Shown: piece by piece, positions 7,757 through 15,969 of the stretch
How the letters are laid out: the number at the start of each line of letters is the position of its first letter
Numbering within the stretch: the first letter of the stretch is position 1
From: Pseudomonas oryzihabitans
GTDB taxonomy: Bacteria; Pseudomonadota; Gammaproteobacteria; Pseudomonadales; Pseudomonadaceae
Direction: 5' to 3'
Assembly: GCF_001518815.1 (NCBI RefSeq)
Contig: NZ_CP013987.1
Coordinates: 1,777,001 to 1,841,000, forward strand
DNA length: 64,000 bases
Position numbers and translations under genes: made by a program
Notes under the pieces: generated by a model
What the model saw: the letters and a program-made list of their open reading frames with translations, nothing else
Told to the model about the DNA's origin: nothing
Database searches by the model: none

Positions 7757-8332
7757 TCACCCCGGCTGTTGCAGCGCCGTGGGATCGTTGAAGTTGGCGA
7801 GGCGGGCATCGTCCTTGGCGAACTCCACGCCGGTCAGGCCGAGGGGCAGCAGCGCCCCACGCGGGCTGCGCTCGCCCTGGGCCCAAGCCTGGCGCAGCGC
7901 GGGCAGCAGGTGTCGGGGGAGGGCGGTGAACAGGGGCTGCCAATAGCCGTCCTGGCGTGCCATGACCGGCCCCTGGGTCGCCTGCGCTGCCGCTAGCAGC
8001 TGGTAAACGAGGGTGGCATCGAGACGCGGCGCATCGCAGGGCAGCAGCAGCACCCAGTCATGGCGCGCCACGGCGAGGCCGGCGAGGATGCCGGCCAGGG
8101 GGCCCGGAAAGTCCGGCTCTTCATCGGCCACCACCTGGTCGGCCCACTGGGCATAGCGCGCTGCATTGCGATTGCAGGAGATCACCAGGTCGTCGGTGAG
8201 CGAGCGCACCGCGGCCTGAACATGGGCCACTAGCGGCTGCCCCTGCCATTCCACTAGCCCCTTGTCGCGTCCACCCATGCGCTGCCCACGGCCACCGGCA
8301 AGGATGAGGATGGAGGCGGGCAGGAGTGACAT
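7757..8332 (-). CDS. mobA: Molybdenum cofactor guanylyltransferase MobA
   Basis: 191 residues from the ATG at 8332 with GAGGT upstream. The nucleotide-binding signature LAGGRGQRMGGRDKGL is at residues 11-26, the metal-binding LLPCDAPRL is near residue 100, and the length is normal. MobA transfers GMP from GTP to molybdopterin to make the bis-MGD cofactor in the cytoplasm. The moaB-moeA pair for earlier cofactor steps lies 1 kb to the right on the other strand, forming a functional neighbourhood. The longer frame to 8389 has a low-complexity start. Confidence 0.93.
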   Translation of the reverse strand: MSLLPASILILAGGRGQRMGGRDKGLVEWQGQPLVAHVQAAVRSLTDDLVISCNRNAARYAQWADQVVADEEPDFPGPLAGILAGLAVARHDWVLLLPCDAPRLDATLVYQLLAAAQATQGPVMARQDGYWQPLFTALPRHLLPALRQAWAQGERSPRGALLPLGLTGVEFAKDDARLANFNDPTALQQPG

Positions 8333-8550
8333 GCAGGGGACCTCGGGTGGGCGTTGGCGCGCTGGCCGGAAGGGAAATCGGGCGACCATCCTAGCCGAGT
8401 TTCGCCAGCGGCCCCGTCAAGAACGCGGGTTGGCCTGGTTCGGGCGCTGGGCTAGACTCGGGCGCGCCCGCTGGAAAGTGGCGTGCTAGACACCTTTTAT
8501 CCCATTCGCACAGCGGGCGGGAGTTCCCGCCCAAAAGGAGTTTGGAAACG

Positions 8551-9042
8551 ATGAAGACGATGCTGTTATCCGTCCTGGCCATGGCGGCGCTGCCCGCCCT
8601 TGGCGCAGGTGGTGGTGAACCGCCCTCGGTCAAGGTCACCTTTGGCCAGCCGACCATCCGGCAAAAGCTGTTCTACGAAAAGCTCTACGAGAAGAAGCCC
8701 TATCCCGACGCCACCCTCTATTACTACGACAATGGCGTCTACAAGATCATCTCCCCGGGCGAGGAGCACTACGGCGTCTACGTGGTGCACGGCAAGCTGA
8801 CCGATGACCAGTACCAGGTGGATTTCATCTCGCTGCCGTCCGCGGACTGGGGCGGCAAGACGGCCCGGCACTTCCTCAAGTTCGATCGCAAGGCCGGCAC
8901 CTTCAAGCAGCAGGCGACCTGGGAGGAAGATCCGGACATCGCGCCGCAATACGGCCGCTTCAGTCAGGACACCAACGACATCGCCGATCCGCGCCCCATC
9001 AAGTGGGACACCCATGCCGAAGGCGAGCAGCGCAAGCGCTAG
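8551..9042 (+). CDS. Secreted hypothetical protein
   Basis: 163 residues from the ATG at 8551, with AAAAGGAG about 12 bases upstream; an in-frame TTG 9 bases earlier is less likely. Residues 1-18 form a signal peptide ending near ALGAGG, so the protein is periplasmic or secreted. The rest is Tyr- and Lys-rich (LFYEKLYEKKPYPDATLYYYD) with beta-strand character and no domain I recognise. It is monocistronic and ends before a hairpin. No function is proposed. Confidence 0.75.
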   Translation: MKTMLLSVLAMAALPALGAGGGEPPSVKVTFGQPTIRQKLFYEKLYEKKPYPDATLYYYDNGVYKIISPGEEHYGVYVVHGKLTDDQYQVDFISLPSADWGGKTARHFLKFDRKAGTFKQQATWEEDPDIAPQYGRFSQDTNDIADPRPIKWDTHAEGEQRKR

Positions 9043-9052
9043 GCCAGGGCCA

Positions 9053-9090
9053 GAGACGCTCCCTTCTGGTTGAAGGGGCGTCGGCTTTTC
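9053..9090 (+). terminator. Terminator-like hairpin after secreted protein gene
   Basis: Imperfect inverted repeat GACGCTCCCTTC / GAAGGGGCGTC with loop TGGTT, followed by GGCTTTTCC. It lies 11 bases after the stop codon and has one bulged base. Confidence 0.55.
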
Positions 9091-9281
9091 CTCTAGGCTG
9101 TGGTGATGCAGCCCTCCCGGACCTTTCCGTTGACCGTGGCCGACAGTGCCCCTTTCTGTGGGCGCGGTCGCCCTCTGGCGGTTGCCAGCCCGCCGCTCAC
9201 CACCCCCGGGAAACCCGCTGCCCGTCCAGCGGTCTCCCGCTGCACGCCTTCTTCCCTCGCATACTTCGGAAACCCAAGCAG

Positions 9282-9821
9282 ATGAGCCACAAAGCCGAGG
9301 CGGTTTTCGTACCGCTGAACATCGCCGTGCTGACGGTCAGTGACACCCGGACCTTCGACAACGACACCTCAGGTCAGCTGTTCGTCGACCGCCTGGAGTC
9401 CGCCGGGCATTTCCTCGCCGCCCGCGTGCTGCTCAAGGATGACCTCTACAAGATCCGCGCCCAGGTCGCCCAATGGATCGCCGAAGACCAGGTGCAGGTG
9501 GTCCTTATCACTGGCGGCACCGGTTTCACCGGTCGCGACAGCACCCCGGAAGCCGTGGCCTGCCTGCTGGACAAGCAGGTGGATGGCTTCGGCGAGCTGT
9601 TCCGCCAGATCTCCGTGGCCGACATCGGTACCTCCACGGTGCAGTCCCGCGCCCTGGCGGGACTCGCCAACGGTACCCTGGTCTGCTGCCTGCCGGGCTC
9701 GACCAATGCCTGCCGCACTGCCTGGGACGGCATCCTCGCCGAGCAGCTGGACAACCGTCATCGCCCCTGCAACTTCGTGCCGCACCTCAAGCAGGCCGAA
9801 CCCTGCGGGCCACGCGGATGA
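9282..9821 (+). CDS. moaB: Molybdenum cofactor biosynthesis protein MoaB
   Basis: 179 residues starting at the ATG at 9282. It carries the MoaB/Mog signatures NIAVLTVSDTRTFDNDTSG, LITGGTGFTGRDSTPEA and LPGSTNACRTAWDGIL. MoaB/Mog-type proteins adenylylate molybdopterin before molybdate insertion. Its stop overlaps the moeA start (ATGA at 9818-9821), so the two enzymes of the insertion step are co-translated. A 240-base GC-rich leader with hairpin potential precedes the gene. The longer frame back to 9003 overlaps unrelated sequence and is rejected. Confidence 0.94.
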   Translation: MSHKAEAVFVPLNIAVLTVSDTRTFDNDTSGQLFVDRLESAGHFLAARVLLKDDLYKIRAQVAQWIAEDQVQVVLITGGTGFTGRDSTPEAVACLLDKQVDGFGELFRQISVADIGTSTVQSRALAGLANGTLVCCLPGSTNACRTAWDGILAEQLDNRHRPCNFVPHLKQAEPCGPRG

Positions 9822-11014
9822 GCCTGCTGTCGCTGGAAGAAGCCCTGGCCCGTCTGCTGGCCATGGCGGCCGAAGACGGTCCCTTGCCCCAGGAGCGCGT
9901 GGCCCTGGGAGACGCTGACAGCCGCATCCTGGCCGCCCCGCTGATCGCCGATCTGGATCTGCCGCCGTGGGACAACAGCGCCATGGACGGCTATGCCCTG
10001 CGGCTGGATGACTGGCAGGGCGAGCCGCTACGGGTTTCCCAGCGCATCTTCGCCGGCCAGGCGCCCGCGCCCCTGGAGCCGGGAACCTGCGCACGGATCT
10101 TTACCGGCGCGCCGGTGCCCGCCGGTGCCGACTGCGTGGAAATGCAGGAAAACGCCGAGGTCCTCGACGACGGTCGGGTGCGCTTCGTCGAGATGCTGCG
10201 GCCGGGCCGCAACATCCGCCGCCGCGGCAACGAGGTCAAGGTGGGTGACGAGGTGCTGTCGGCCGGGACCGTCCTGGGCCCGGTGGAGCTGGGCGTCGCC
10301 GCCTCGCTGGGGCGTGCCCAGCTCGAAGTCCATCGACGGCTCAAGGTCGCGGTGCTGTCCACCGGTGACGAACTCGTCGCGCCTGGCCAGCCACTCGGGC
10401 CGGGGCAGATCTACAACAGCAATCGCGCCCTGCTGATCAGCTGGCTACGGCGGCTGGGGTGCGAGGTGTCGGACCAGGGCATCCTGCCGGATGACCTCGC
10501 CGAGACCCGCAAGCGCCTGGGCTCGCTGCAGGCCGACCTGATCCTCTCCACTGGTGGCGTCTCCGTCGGTGAGGCCGATTATCTCGGCCAGGCCCTGCGC
10601 GAAGAGGGCGAGCTGACGCTGTGGAAGCTGGCGCTCAAACCAGGCAAGCCACTGACCTGCGGACGCTTCCGGGGTATCCCCCTGATCGGGCTGCCGGGCA
10701 ATCCGGCCTCGACGCTGGTGACCTTCGGTCTGCTGGCGCGGCCCTATCTGCTGCGCCGGGCCGGCAAGATCGACGTGGCGCCCTTGAGTGTCGAGGTGCC
10801 GGCTGGTTTCGACTGGCCACGGGCGGGTGCGCGTCGCGAATACCAGCGCGCGCGGCTGGAGAATGGCCGGGCGGTACCTCACCGCAACCAGGGCTCCAAC
10901 GTGCTGCAAACCGCGGCCTGGGCCCATGGTCTGGTAGAGCTCCGCGAGGACCGTACCTTCGCCGAGGGCGATCCGGTGCGCTTCATCCCGCTGGCCGAAT
11001 TGCTCAAGGCGTAG
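9818..11014 (+). CDS. moeA: Molybdopterin molybdenumtransferase MoeA
   Basis: 398 residues. N-terminal markers are PPWDNSAMDGYALR and FTGAPVPAGADCVEMQE. The central domain has LSTGDEL and YNSNRALLISWLRRLG, then LSTGGVSVGEADY, and later LKPGKPLTCGRFRGIPLIGLPGNP (shown in part). MoeA inserts molybdate into adenylylated molybdopterin. The start is fixed by the 4-base overlap with moaB and by the normal family length. With moaB and the nearby mobA it covers the late steps of molybdenum cofactor synthesis. Confidence 0.95.
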   Translation: MSLLSLEEALARLLAMAAEDGPLPQERVALGDADSRILAAPLIADLDLPPWDNSAMDGYALRLDDWQGEPLRVSQRIFAGQAPAPLEPGTCARIFTGAPVPAGADCVEMQENAEVLDDGRVRFVEMLRPGRNIRRRGNEVKVGDEVLSAGTVLGPVELGVAASLGRAQLEVHRRLKVAVLSTGDELVAPGQPLGPGQIYNSNRALLISWLRRLGCEVSDQGILPDDLAETRKRLGSLQADLILSTGGVSVGEADYLGQALREEGELTLWKLALKPGKPLTCGRFRGIPLIGLPGNPASTLVTFGLLARPYLLRRAGKIDVAPLSVEVPAGFDWPRAGARREYQRARLENGRAVPHRNQGSNVLQTAAWAHGLVELREDRTFAEGDPVRFIPLAELLKA

Positions 11015-11140
11015 CAAGCCGGAGGTCGCGACTGAACGTGGCCGTTGGGCCACAGTCCTAGTCTCCAGATTCGCTCGCCGGGCACTGCCCGGCACCTGAC
11101 GCGGCATCTCGCCGCGCAGAGCCAACCTTGGACGACAGAC

Positions 11141-12085
11141 ATGACGACGACAGGCACCCTGGCTGACGCAGCCCTGGTCATTCTCAATGGCAAGGAAACC
11201 GGCAACGAGGAGGTCCGGGAGGCGATCCTCGAACGGCGCGCCGCCGGCCATCGCATCGATGTGCGAGTGACCTGGGAAGAAGACGACGCCGCGCGCTTCG
11301 TCGAGCAGGCGACCCGCGAGGGCTACGGCACCCTGGTGGCGGCTGGCGGCGACGGTACCCTGCGCGCGGTGGCCGAAGCCATGGCCCAGAACCACAGCCA
11401 GGCGCGCCTCGGTCTGCTGCCGCTGGGCACCGCCAATGATTTCGCCCGCGCCGCCGGCGTGCCGGTAGAGCCTGCGGCAGCCCTGGCGCTGCTCGATGGC
11501 CCAACCAGCGCCATCGACCTGGTGGCAGCCGATGGTCAGCTGTTCCTCAACATGGCCACCGGTGGCTTTGGCTCCCAGGTCACCGCCAACACCCCAGGTG
11601 AACTCAAGCGCCTGCTCGGCGGGGCGGCCTATCTGCTCACCGGCCTGACCCGCTTCGCCGAGGTGCATTCGGCCCACGGCCATTTTCGTGGGCCGGGATT
11701 CGAGTGGGAAGGCGAATTCCTCGCCCTTGGCATCGGCAACGGCCGCCAGGCGGGTGGGGGGCATGTGCTCTGTCCCACGGCCGTGGTCAACGATGGCCTG
11801 CTCGATATCGGCATCCTGCCGGCCTCCCAGGACGTGCTCGGCACCCTTGGCGAATTCCTCAGCAAGGGGTTCAGCACCGAGGAGATGTTTGTCCGTGCGC
11901 GCCTGCCCTGGGTGGAGCTGGAGGCCGCCGAAGGCCTGGACATGAACCTCGATGGCGAACCGGTCAAGCGCGACCGGGTGAGATTCGAGGTGCGTCCGGG
12001 TATCCTGCAGGTCTGTCTACCGGTGGATTCGCCCCTGCTGGGCGAGACTGCCGGCACGCTAGCCGAACCGGCAGCGACGTCCTAA
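11141..12085 (+). CDS. yegS: YegS-like lipid kinase (diacylglycerol kinase catalytic family)
   Basis: 314 residues from the ATG at 11141; the ribosome site is weak. The nucleotide loop VAAGGDGTLRAVAEA is at about residue 70 and LGLLPLGTANDFARA follows, both typical of the DAGK_cat fold. The C-terminal half has GGGHVLCPTAVVNDGLLDI and a NLDGEP element. YegS phosphorylates lipids such as phosphatidylglycerol in vitro; the in vivo substrate is not certain. A structured dispersed repeat starts at the base after its stop codon. Confidence 0.92.
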   Translation: MTTTGTLADAALVILNGKETGNEEVREAILERRAAGHRIDVRVTWEEDDAARFVEQATREGYGTLVAAGGDGTLRAVAEAMAQNHSQARLGLLPLGTANDFARAAGVPVEPAAALALLDGPTSAIDLVAADGQLFLNMATGGFGSQVTANTPGELKRLLGGAAYLLTGLTRFAEVHSAHGHFRGPGFEWEGEFLALGIGNGRQAGGGHVLCPTAVVNDGLLDIGILPASQDVLGTLGEFLSKGFSTEEMFVRARLPWVELEAAEGLDMNLDGEPVKRDRVRFEVRPGILQVCLPVDSPLLGETAGTLAEPAATS

Positions 12086-12241
12086 GAAGGTGTTCACGAG
12101 CTCGCGAGCTAGAGACAAACAAGGCGAAAATGCCTGAGGAAGCGGAGTTTACGAATTGTAAATGAGCATTCCGACGGGGCTGGCCCTCCAGGGCATTTTC
12201 AGCACAGTTTGGCCGACGCCCAGCGGATTGTGAGCAGCTTC
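12086..12241 (-). repeat. Structured dispersed repeat, copy 1 (inverted relative to copies 2 and 3)
   Basis: About 156 bases with near-matching ends (GAAGGTGTTCAC ... GTGAGCAGCTTC). Inside are the shared blocks GCGAGCTAGAGACAAACAAGG, GGAAGCGGAGTTTACG and TGTAAATGAGCATTCCGA, and an inner pairing of GAAAATGCC with GGGCATTTTC. A short loop pairs TTTAC with GTAAA. It begins at the base after the yegS stop codon and ends 25 bases before crtZ. Confidence 0.85.
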
Positions 12242-12266
12242 CAAGCAGGTGGCTGCGGAGGTAACG

Positions 12267-12794
12267 TTGGAATTACTGATCAATGCGGGAATCGTGCTGG
12301 CGACCGTGGCGGGTATGGAAGCCTTCGCCTGGTGGTCGCACAAGTACATCATGCACGGCTGGGGGTGGGGCTGGCATGAATCCCACCATCGCCCGCGCAC
12401 CGGCTGGTTCGAGAAGAACGACCTCTACGCCATCGTCTTCGCCGGCCTCGCCATCCTGCTGATCGCCCTCGGCAATGCCGGTTACTGGCGCCTGCAGTGG
12501 ATAGGCGCGGGCATGACGCTCTACGGCCTGCTGTACTTCATCGCCCACGATGGTCTGGTGCACCAACGCTGGCCATTCCGCTACGTTCCGCGCAATGGCT
12601 ATCTGAAGCGCCTCTATCAGGCGCATCGCATGCACCATGCGGTGGATGGTCGAGAGGGCTGCGTGTCCTTCGGCTTCCTGCTGGCGCCGACCACGCAAAA
12701 ACTCAAGCAGCAGCTGCGTGAGATACACGGTGGCGCGCTGGATTCCTCGCGCGAACGCAAGGCGCGGGACCAGGCTGAAGAGGGCGTGGAGTAG
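12267..12794 (+). CDS. crtZ: Beta-carotene hydroxylase CrtZ
   Basis: 175 residues. The four histidine clusters of the di-iron hydroxylase family are all present: HKYIMHG, HESHH, HDGLVH and HRMHH. Hydrophobic helices around them fit an integral membrane enzyme. It hydroxylates beta-carotene at C3 and C3' to give zeaxanthin. A TTG start at 12267 is chosen because GGAGGT lies 6 bases upstream and the product then begins at the usual CrtZ N-terminus; an upstream GTG at 12249 would bury that site. The sequence is close to Pantoea-type CrtZ. It faces the rest of the crt cluster. Confidence 0.95.
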   Translation: MELLINAGIVLATVAGMEAFAWWSHKYIMHGWGWGWHESHHRPRTGWFEKNDLYAIVFAGLAILLIALGNAGYWRLQWIGAGMTLYGLLYFIAHDGLVHQRWPFRYVPRNGYLKRLYQAHRMHHAVDGREGCVSFGFLLAPTTQKLKQQLREIHGGALDSSRERKARDQAEEGVE

Positions 12795-12801
12795 GAGAGG
12801 G

Positions 12802-12824
12802 CTGCGCCTCCGAGGGAGGCGCAG
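12802..12824. terminator. Hairpin between crtZ and the convergent gene
   Basis: Perfect 10-bp stem CTGCGCCTCC / GGAGGCGCAG with a 3-base loop in the 37-base gap between the two convergent stop codons. There is no T-run, so it may act as a bidirectional stop or an RNA-stabilising hairpin. Confidence 0.55.
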
Positions 12825-12831
12825 TGGGGTA

Positions 12832-13368
12832 TCAGGCGACGGCGGGGGTGTCGTAGGCGGCGAACAACGAGTGTGCATACTGGCTGCGCTCGCTTTCGTT
12901 GCGCAGCAGATCGATGAATTCCTTGGCGGGCGGATTCAGGGTTCCAGCCTCGGCGGCGGTGACCACCTGAGCCTGTTCACCCGCGGCCAGATCAGCGAAG
13001 CCCGCACCGAGACGCTCGGTGCAGTAGGCATCCACCACGGTCAGGCCATCACGCAGCAGGTCGCGCAGATTGGCGCCCTGTTGCACCTGCACCTGATCGT
13101 CGAAGGGATCGATGATGTTGGGGCGATCGCCATGGGCATAGGGCGTGAGCATGTGGCGGTCGATGAATTCGGGCAGGCGGGTATCGGCCTGTTCGCTGTC
13201 GGCCCGCAGATGCGCGCAGAGCGCGACCAAAGTGCGCCACTGGGTGGCGGTGAAGAATTCGGGCTTGTAACCGGACTGCGCGTTAGCGGAAAGGCCAAGG
13301 GCAAGTAGTGACGAGGAGGCAGCGAAGCGATCGTGTGAAACAGCCGTTTCCGTCTTGTGCATGTGCAA
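12832..13368 (-). CDS. Gluconate 2-dehydrogenase subunit 3-like protein (solo)
   Basis: 178 residues (first ATG at 13368; a second ATG lies two codons downstream). The segment FFTATQWRTLVALCAHL, then LPEFIDRHMLTPYAHG and later LRDGLTVVDAYC, matches the small gamma subunit of membrane gluconate/sorbitol dehydrogenases (Gluconate_2-dh3). That subunit normally has a twin-arginine leader; here the leader is short and lacks the RR motif, although a hydrophobic SSSLLALGLSANA stretch remains. No GMC-type large subunit or cytochrome subunit is nearby. The role is therefore uncertain. Confidence 0.72.
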   Translation of the reverse strand: MHMHKTETAVSHDRFAASSSLLALGLSANAQSGYKPEFFTATQWRTLVALCAHLRADSEQADTRLPEFIDRHMLTPYAHGDRPNIIDPFDDQVQVQQGANLRDLLRDGLTVVDAYCTERLGAGFADLAAGEQAQVVTAAEAGTLNPPAKEFIDLLRNESERSQYAHSLFAAYDTPAVA

Positions 13369-13534
13369 ATCCCATACTCGTAGGCTGACTACCGGATGCA
13401 GCGCTCTGGCTCATGCATCCATCCATCCGCGGCCCGCGAGGGGTCGCTTTAATCCGACCCGTTTATCGCATAAAAGTTTGCCGTTGGTCATCCCCGAGAT
13501 GCACGCAAATGTGACCGCCGCTCTATGGCGGGCG

Positions 13535-14470
13535 TCAGCGGCGCGGCCGGGTCCAGAGCGCGGCCGGGCGCGCCTCGTTGCGCTGGTGCCGCGAGAGCAT
13601 GGCGCGGGCGGCACCGCGGCAGACCAGACGCAGCTTGTCGGCGGTGCTGGTGCTGACGCGCTGATCCCAGGCGTGAGCGCCCAGTTGCAGCACCTGCACG
13701 CCGATCTCGCGATAGACGCCCCGCGCGGTGGCGATGGCCCAGGCCGAGCGCAGGGGCAGGGCGGCGATGCCCTGGCGCGCCGAGTCGTAGTAGGGCTCGG
13801 CCAGGCGCACCAGGCGCTCGGCCAGTTGCGCCACGGCATCGCGATGCCGGGGTTCGGCCAGTTCGGCGGTGGGGACGCCCAGCTCGTCGAGCCATAGGCG
13901 CGGCAGGTAGATACGCCCGATACGGGCATCCTCGACGATGTCGCGGGCGATGTTGGTGAGCTGGAAGGCCATGCCCAGGTCGCAGGCGCGATCCAGGGTC
14001 TCCTCGTCTTCGGCGCCCATGATGCGCGCCATCATCACGCCTACCACGCCAGCGACGTGGTAGCAGTACTCCAGGGTGTCTTCCAGCTCCACATAGACGC
14101 GCTCCTCGACATCCATGCGAAAGCCAGCCAGGTGGTCCAGCGGCAGCGCCAGGGGAATGCCGTGGCGCTTGACCACCCGTTGGAAGGCAGCAAAAGCCGG
14201 ATCCCGCAGCGACTCATCGCCGTAGGCCGCGCGGGTCAGACGTTCCAGTTCGGCCAGGCGCTCCCGGCCACCCAGGCGGTCGCCCTCGACCTGGCCATGG
14301 CCCAGCTCCTGGCCGTCGATGACATCGTCGCAATGGCGGCACCAGGCATACAGCAGCACCGCGCTCTCGCGGGTCTCTGGCGCGAACAGCTTGGCGGCGG
14401 CGGCAAAGCTCTTGGAGCCGACGGCGATGCTCTGTTCGGCGTGATCGACGACGTCATGGGTGGCAGTCAT
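13535..14470 (-). CDS. crtB: Phytoene synthase CrtB
   Basis: 311 residues. The first aspartate-rich motif is in YAWCRHCDDVIDG (about residues 41-53) and the second in QLTNIARDIVEDA (about 190). The signature region AFQLTNIARDIVEDARIGR matches bacterial squalene/phytoene synthases. The enzyme condenses two geranylgeranyl diphosphates to phytoene. It begins 2 bases after the crtI stop and is the last gene of the leftward operon idi-crtX-crtY-crtI-crtB. Length and start fit the family. Confidence 0.95.
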   Translation of the reverse strand: MTATHDVVDHAEQSIAVGSKSFAAAAKLFAPETRESAVLLYAWCRHCDDVIDGQELGHGQVEGDRLGGRERLAELERLTRAAYGDESLRDPAFAAFQRVVKRHGIPLALPLDHLAGFRMDVEERVYVELEDTLEYCYHVAGVVGVMMARIMGAEDEETLDRACDLGMAFQLTNIARDIVEDARIGRIYLPRLWLDELGVPTAELAEPRHRDAVAQLAERLVRLAEPYYDSARQGIAALPLRSAWAIATARGVYREIGVQVLQLGAHAWDQRVSTSTADKLRLVCRGAARAMLSRHQRNEARPAALWTRPRR

Positions 14471-14472
14471 GG

Positions 14473-15969
14473 CTAACCGTGCTCCTCGAGGATGACGCTG
14501 GCGGTGGCCTTGGCTGAGCCCACCACGCCCGGAACGCCGGCACCGGGATGGGTCCCCGCGCCGACCAGATAGAGGTTGGGAATGACACTATCGCGATTGT
14601 GCGGCCGGAACCAGGCGCTCTGGGTGAGGATGGGCTCCAGGGAGAAGGCCGAGCCGTGGTAGGCGTTCAGCTCCTGGTGGAAATCGGCGGGGGTGAAGAT
14701 GCGCGAGGTGACCAGGTGCTCACGCAGCCCCGGCATGTAGCGCTCTTCCAGGTAGGCGAGGATCTTGTCGCGCAGGCGCGGGCCTTCCACGCTCCAGTCG
14801 ACGTCGGCATTGCCCAGGTGTGGTACCGGCGCCAGCACGTAGTGGGCACTCTGGCCGGGTGGCGCCAGCGAGGGGTCGGTGACGCAGGGCGAGTGCAGAT
14901 AGAGCGAGAAGTCGTCCGGTACGCCGGGGCCCTTGAACAGCTCGTCGATGAGGCCGCGATAGCGCTGGCCGAAGCAGACCATGTGGTGTTCGAGGCCCAC
15001 CGGCGGCCGGCTCAGGCCGAAGTGGATGACGAACAGCGACATGCTGTGTCTCTTGCGCTTGAGGCGGTTGCTCTCGACCACGCCATGGGTGTGGTGACCG
15101 AGCAGCTTGCGATAGGTATGCACCACGTCGGCGTTGGAGGCCACCAGATCGGCCTCGATCTGGCTGCCATCGGCCAGGCAGACGCCGGTGGCGCGATTGC
15201 CTTCAGTGAGGATACGTCCCACCGGCGCGTTCAGCCGTACTTCGCCGCCGAGATCGGTAAAGAGCTTCAGCAGACCCAGGACCAGTTGATGGGTACCGCC
15301 CTTGGCGAACCAGACGCCCCACTTGCGCTCCAGCGCGTGGATCAGCGCATAGATCGAGGAGGTGGCGAAGGGATTGCCGCCCACCAGCAGGGTATGGAAC
15401 GACAGCGCCTGGCGCAGTTTTTCGCTCTTCACGAAACGCGACACCTGGGCGTAGACGCTGCGCCAGGCACTGAGCTGGAGCAGCTTGGGTCCGGCGGCGA
15501 GCATGTCGCTCACCTTGAGGAAGGGCTTGGCGCCCAGGCGGATATAGCCTTCCTCGAACACCGCCTGGGAATAGGCGAGAAAGCGCTGGTAGCCCGCCAC
15601 ATCGTCCGGTTCCAGGGCGCGGATCTGTTCGTCCAGTCGGGCCTGGTCGTTGACGTAGTCGAAACGGGTGCCGTCTTCCCAGCACAGCTGGTAGAAGGGG
15701 CTGACCGGGAGGAGCTCAACATAGTCGCTCATCCGCCGACCACTGAGGGCGAACAGCTCTTCGAGCGCTGAGGGATCGGTGATGACGGTGGGGCCGGCAT
15801 CGAAGGTGAAGCCCGCGTCCTCATAGACGTAGGCACGGCCACCGGGCTTGTCGCGACCCTCGATGAGGGTGGTGGCGATGCCGGCCGACTGCAGGCGGAT
15901 CGCCAGGGCGATACCGCCAAAGCCGGCGCCGATGACGATGGCCCGCTTGGGCACGTTACCTTGGGTCAT
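14473..15969 (-). CDS. crtI: Phytoene desaturase CrtI
   Basis: 498 residues from the ATG at 15969, which overlaps the crtY stop (ATGA). The N-terminal FAD-binding fold is IVIGAGFGGIALAIRLQSAG with EGRDKPGGRAYVYEDAGFTF after it. The C-terminal carotenoid-desaturase signature is GAGTHPGAGVPGVVGSAKAT. CrtI performs four desaturations of phytoene to lycopene. The frame remains open upstream to 16458, but that part lies within crtY on the same strand in another frame and is not coding. The length is normal for four-step bacterial CrtI. Confidence 0.96.
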   Translation of the reverse strand: MTQGNVPKRAIVIGAGFGGIALAIRLQSAGIATTLIEGRDKPGGRAYVYEDAGFTFDAGPTVITDPSALEELFALSGRRMSDYVELLPVSPFYQLCWEDGTRFDYVNDQARLDEQIRALEPDDVAGYQRFLAYSQAVFEEGYIRLGAKPFLKVSDMLAAGPKLLQLSAWRSVYAQVSRFVKSEKLRQALSFHTLLVGGNPFATSSIYALIHALERKWGVWFAKGGTHQLVLGLLKLFTDLGGEVRLNAPVGRILTEGNRATGVCLADGSQIEADLVASNADVVHTYRKLLGHHTHGVVESNRLKRKRHSMSLFVIHFGLSRPPVGLEHHMVCFGQRYRGLIDELFKGPGVPDDFSLYLHSPCVTDPSLAPPGQSAHYVLAPVPHLGNADVDWSVEGPRLRDKILAYLEERYMPGLREHLVTSRIFTPADFHQELNAYHGSAFSLEPILTQSAWFRPHNRDSVIPNLYLVGAGTHPGAGVPGVVGSAKATASVILEEHG

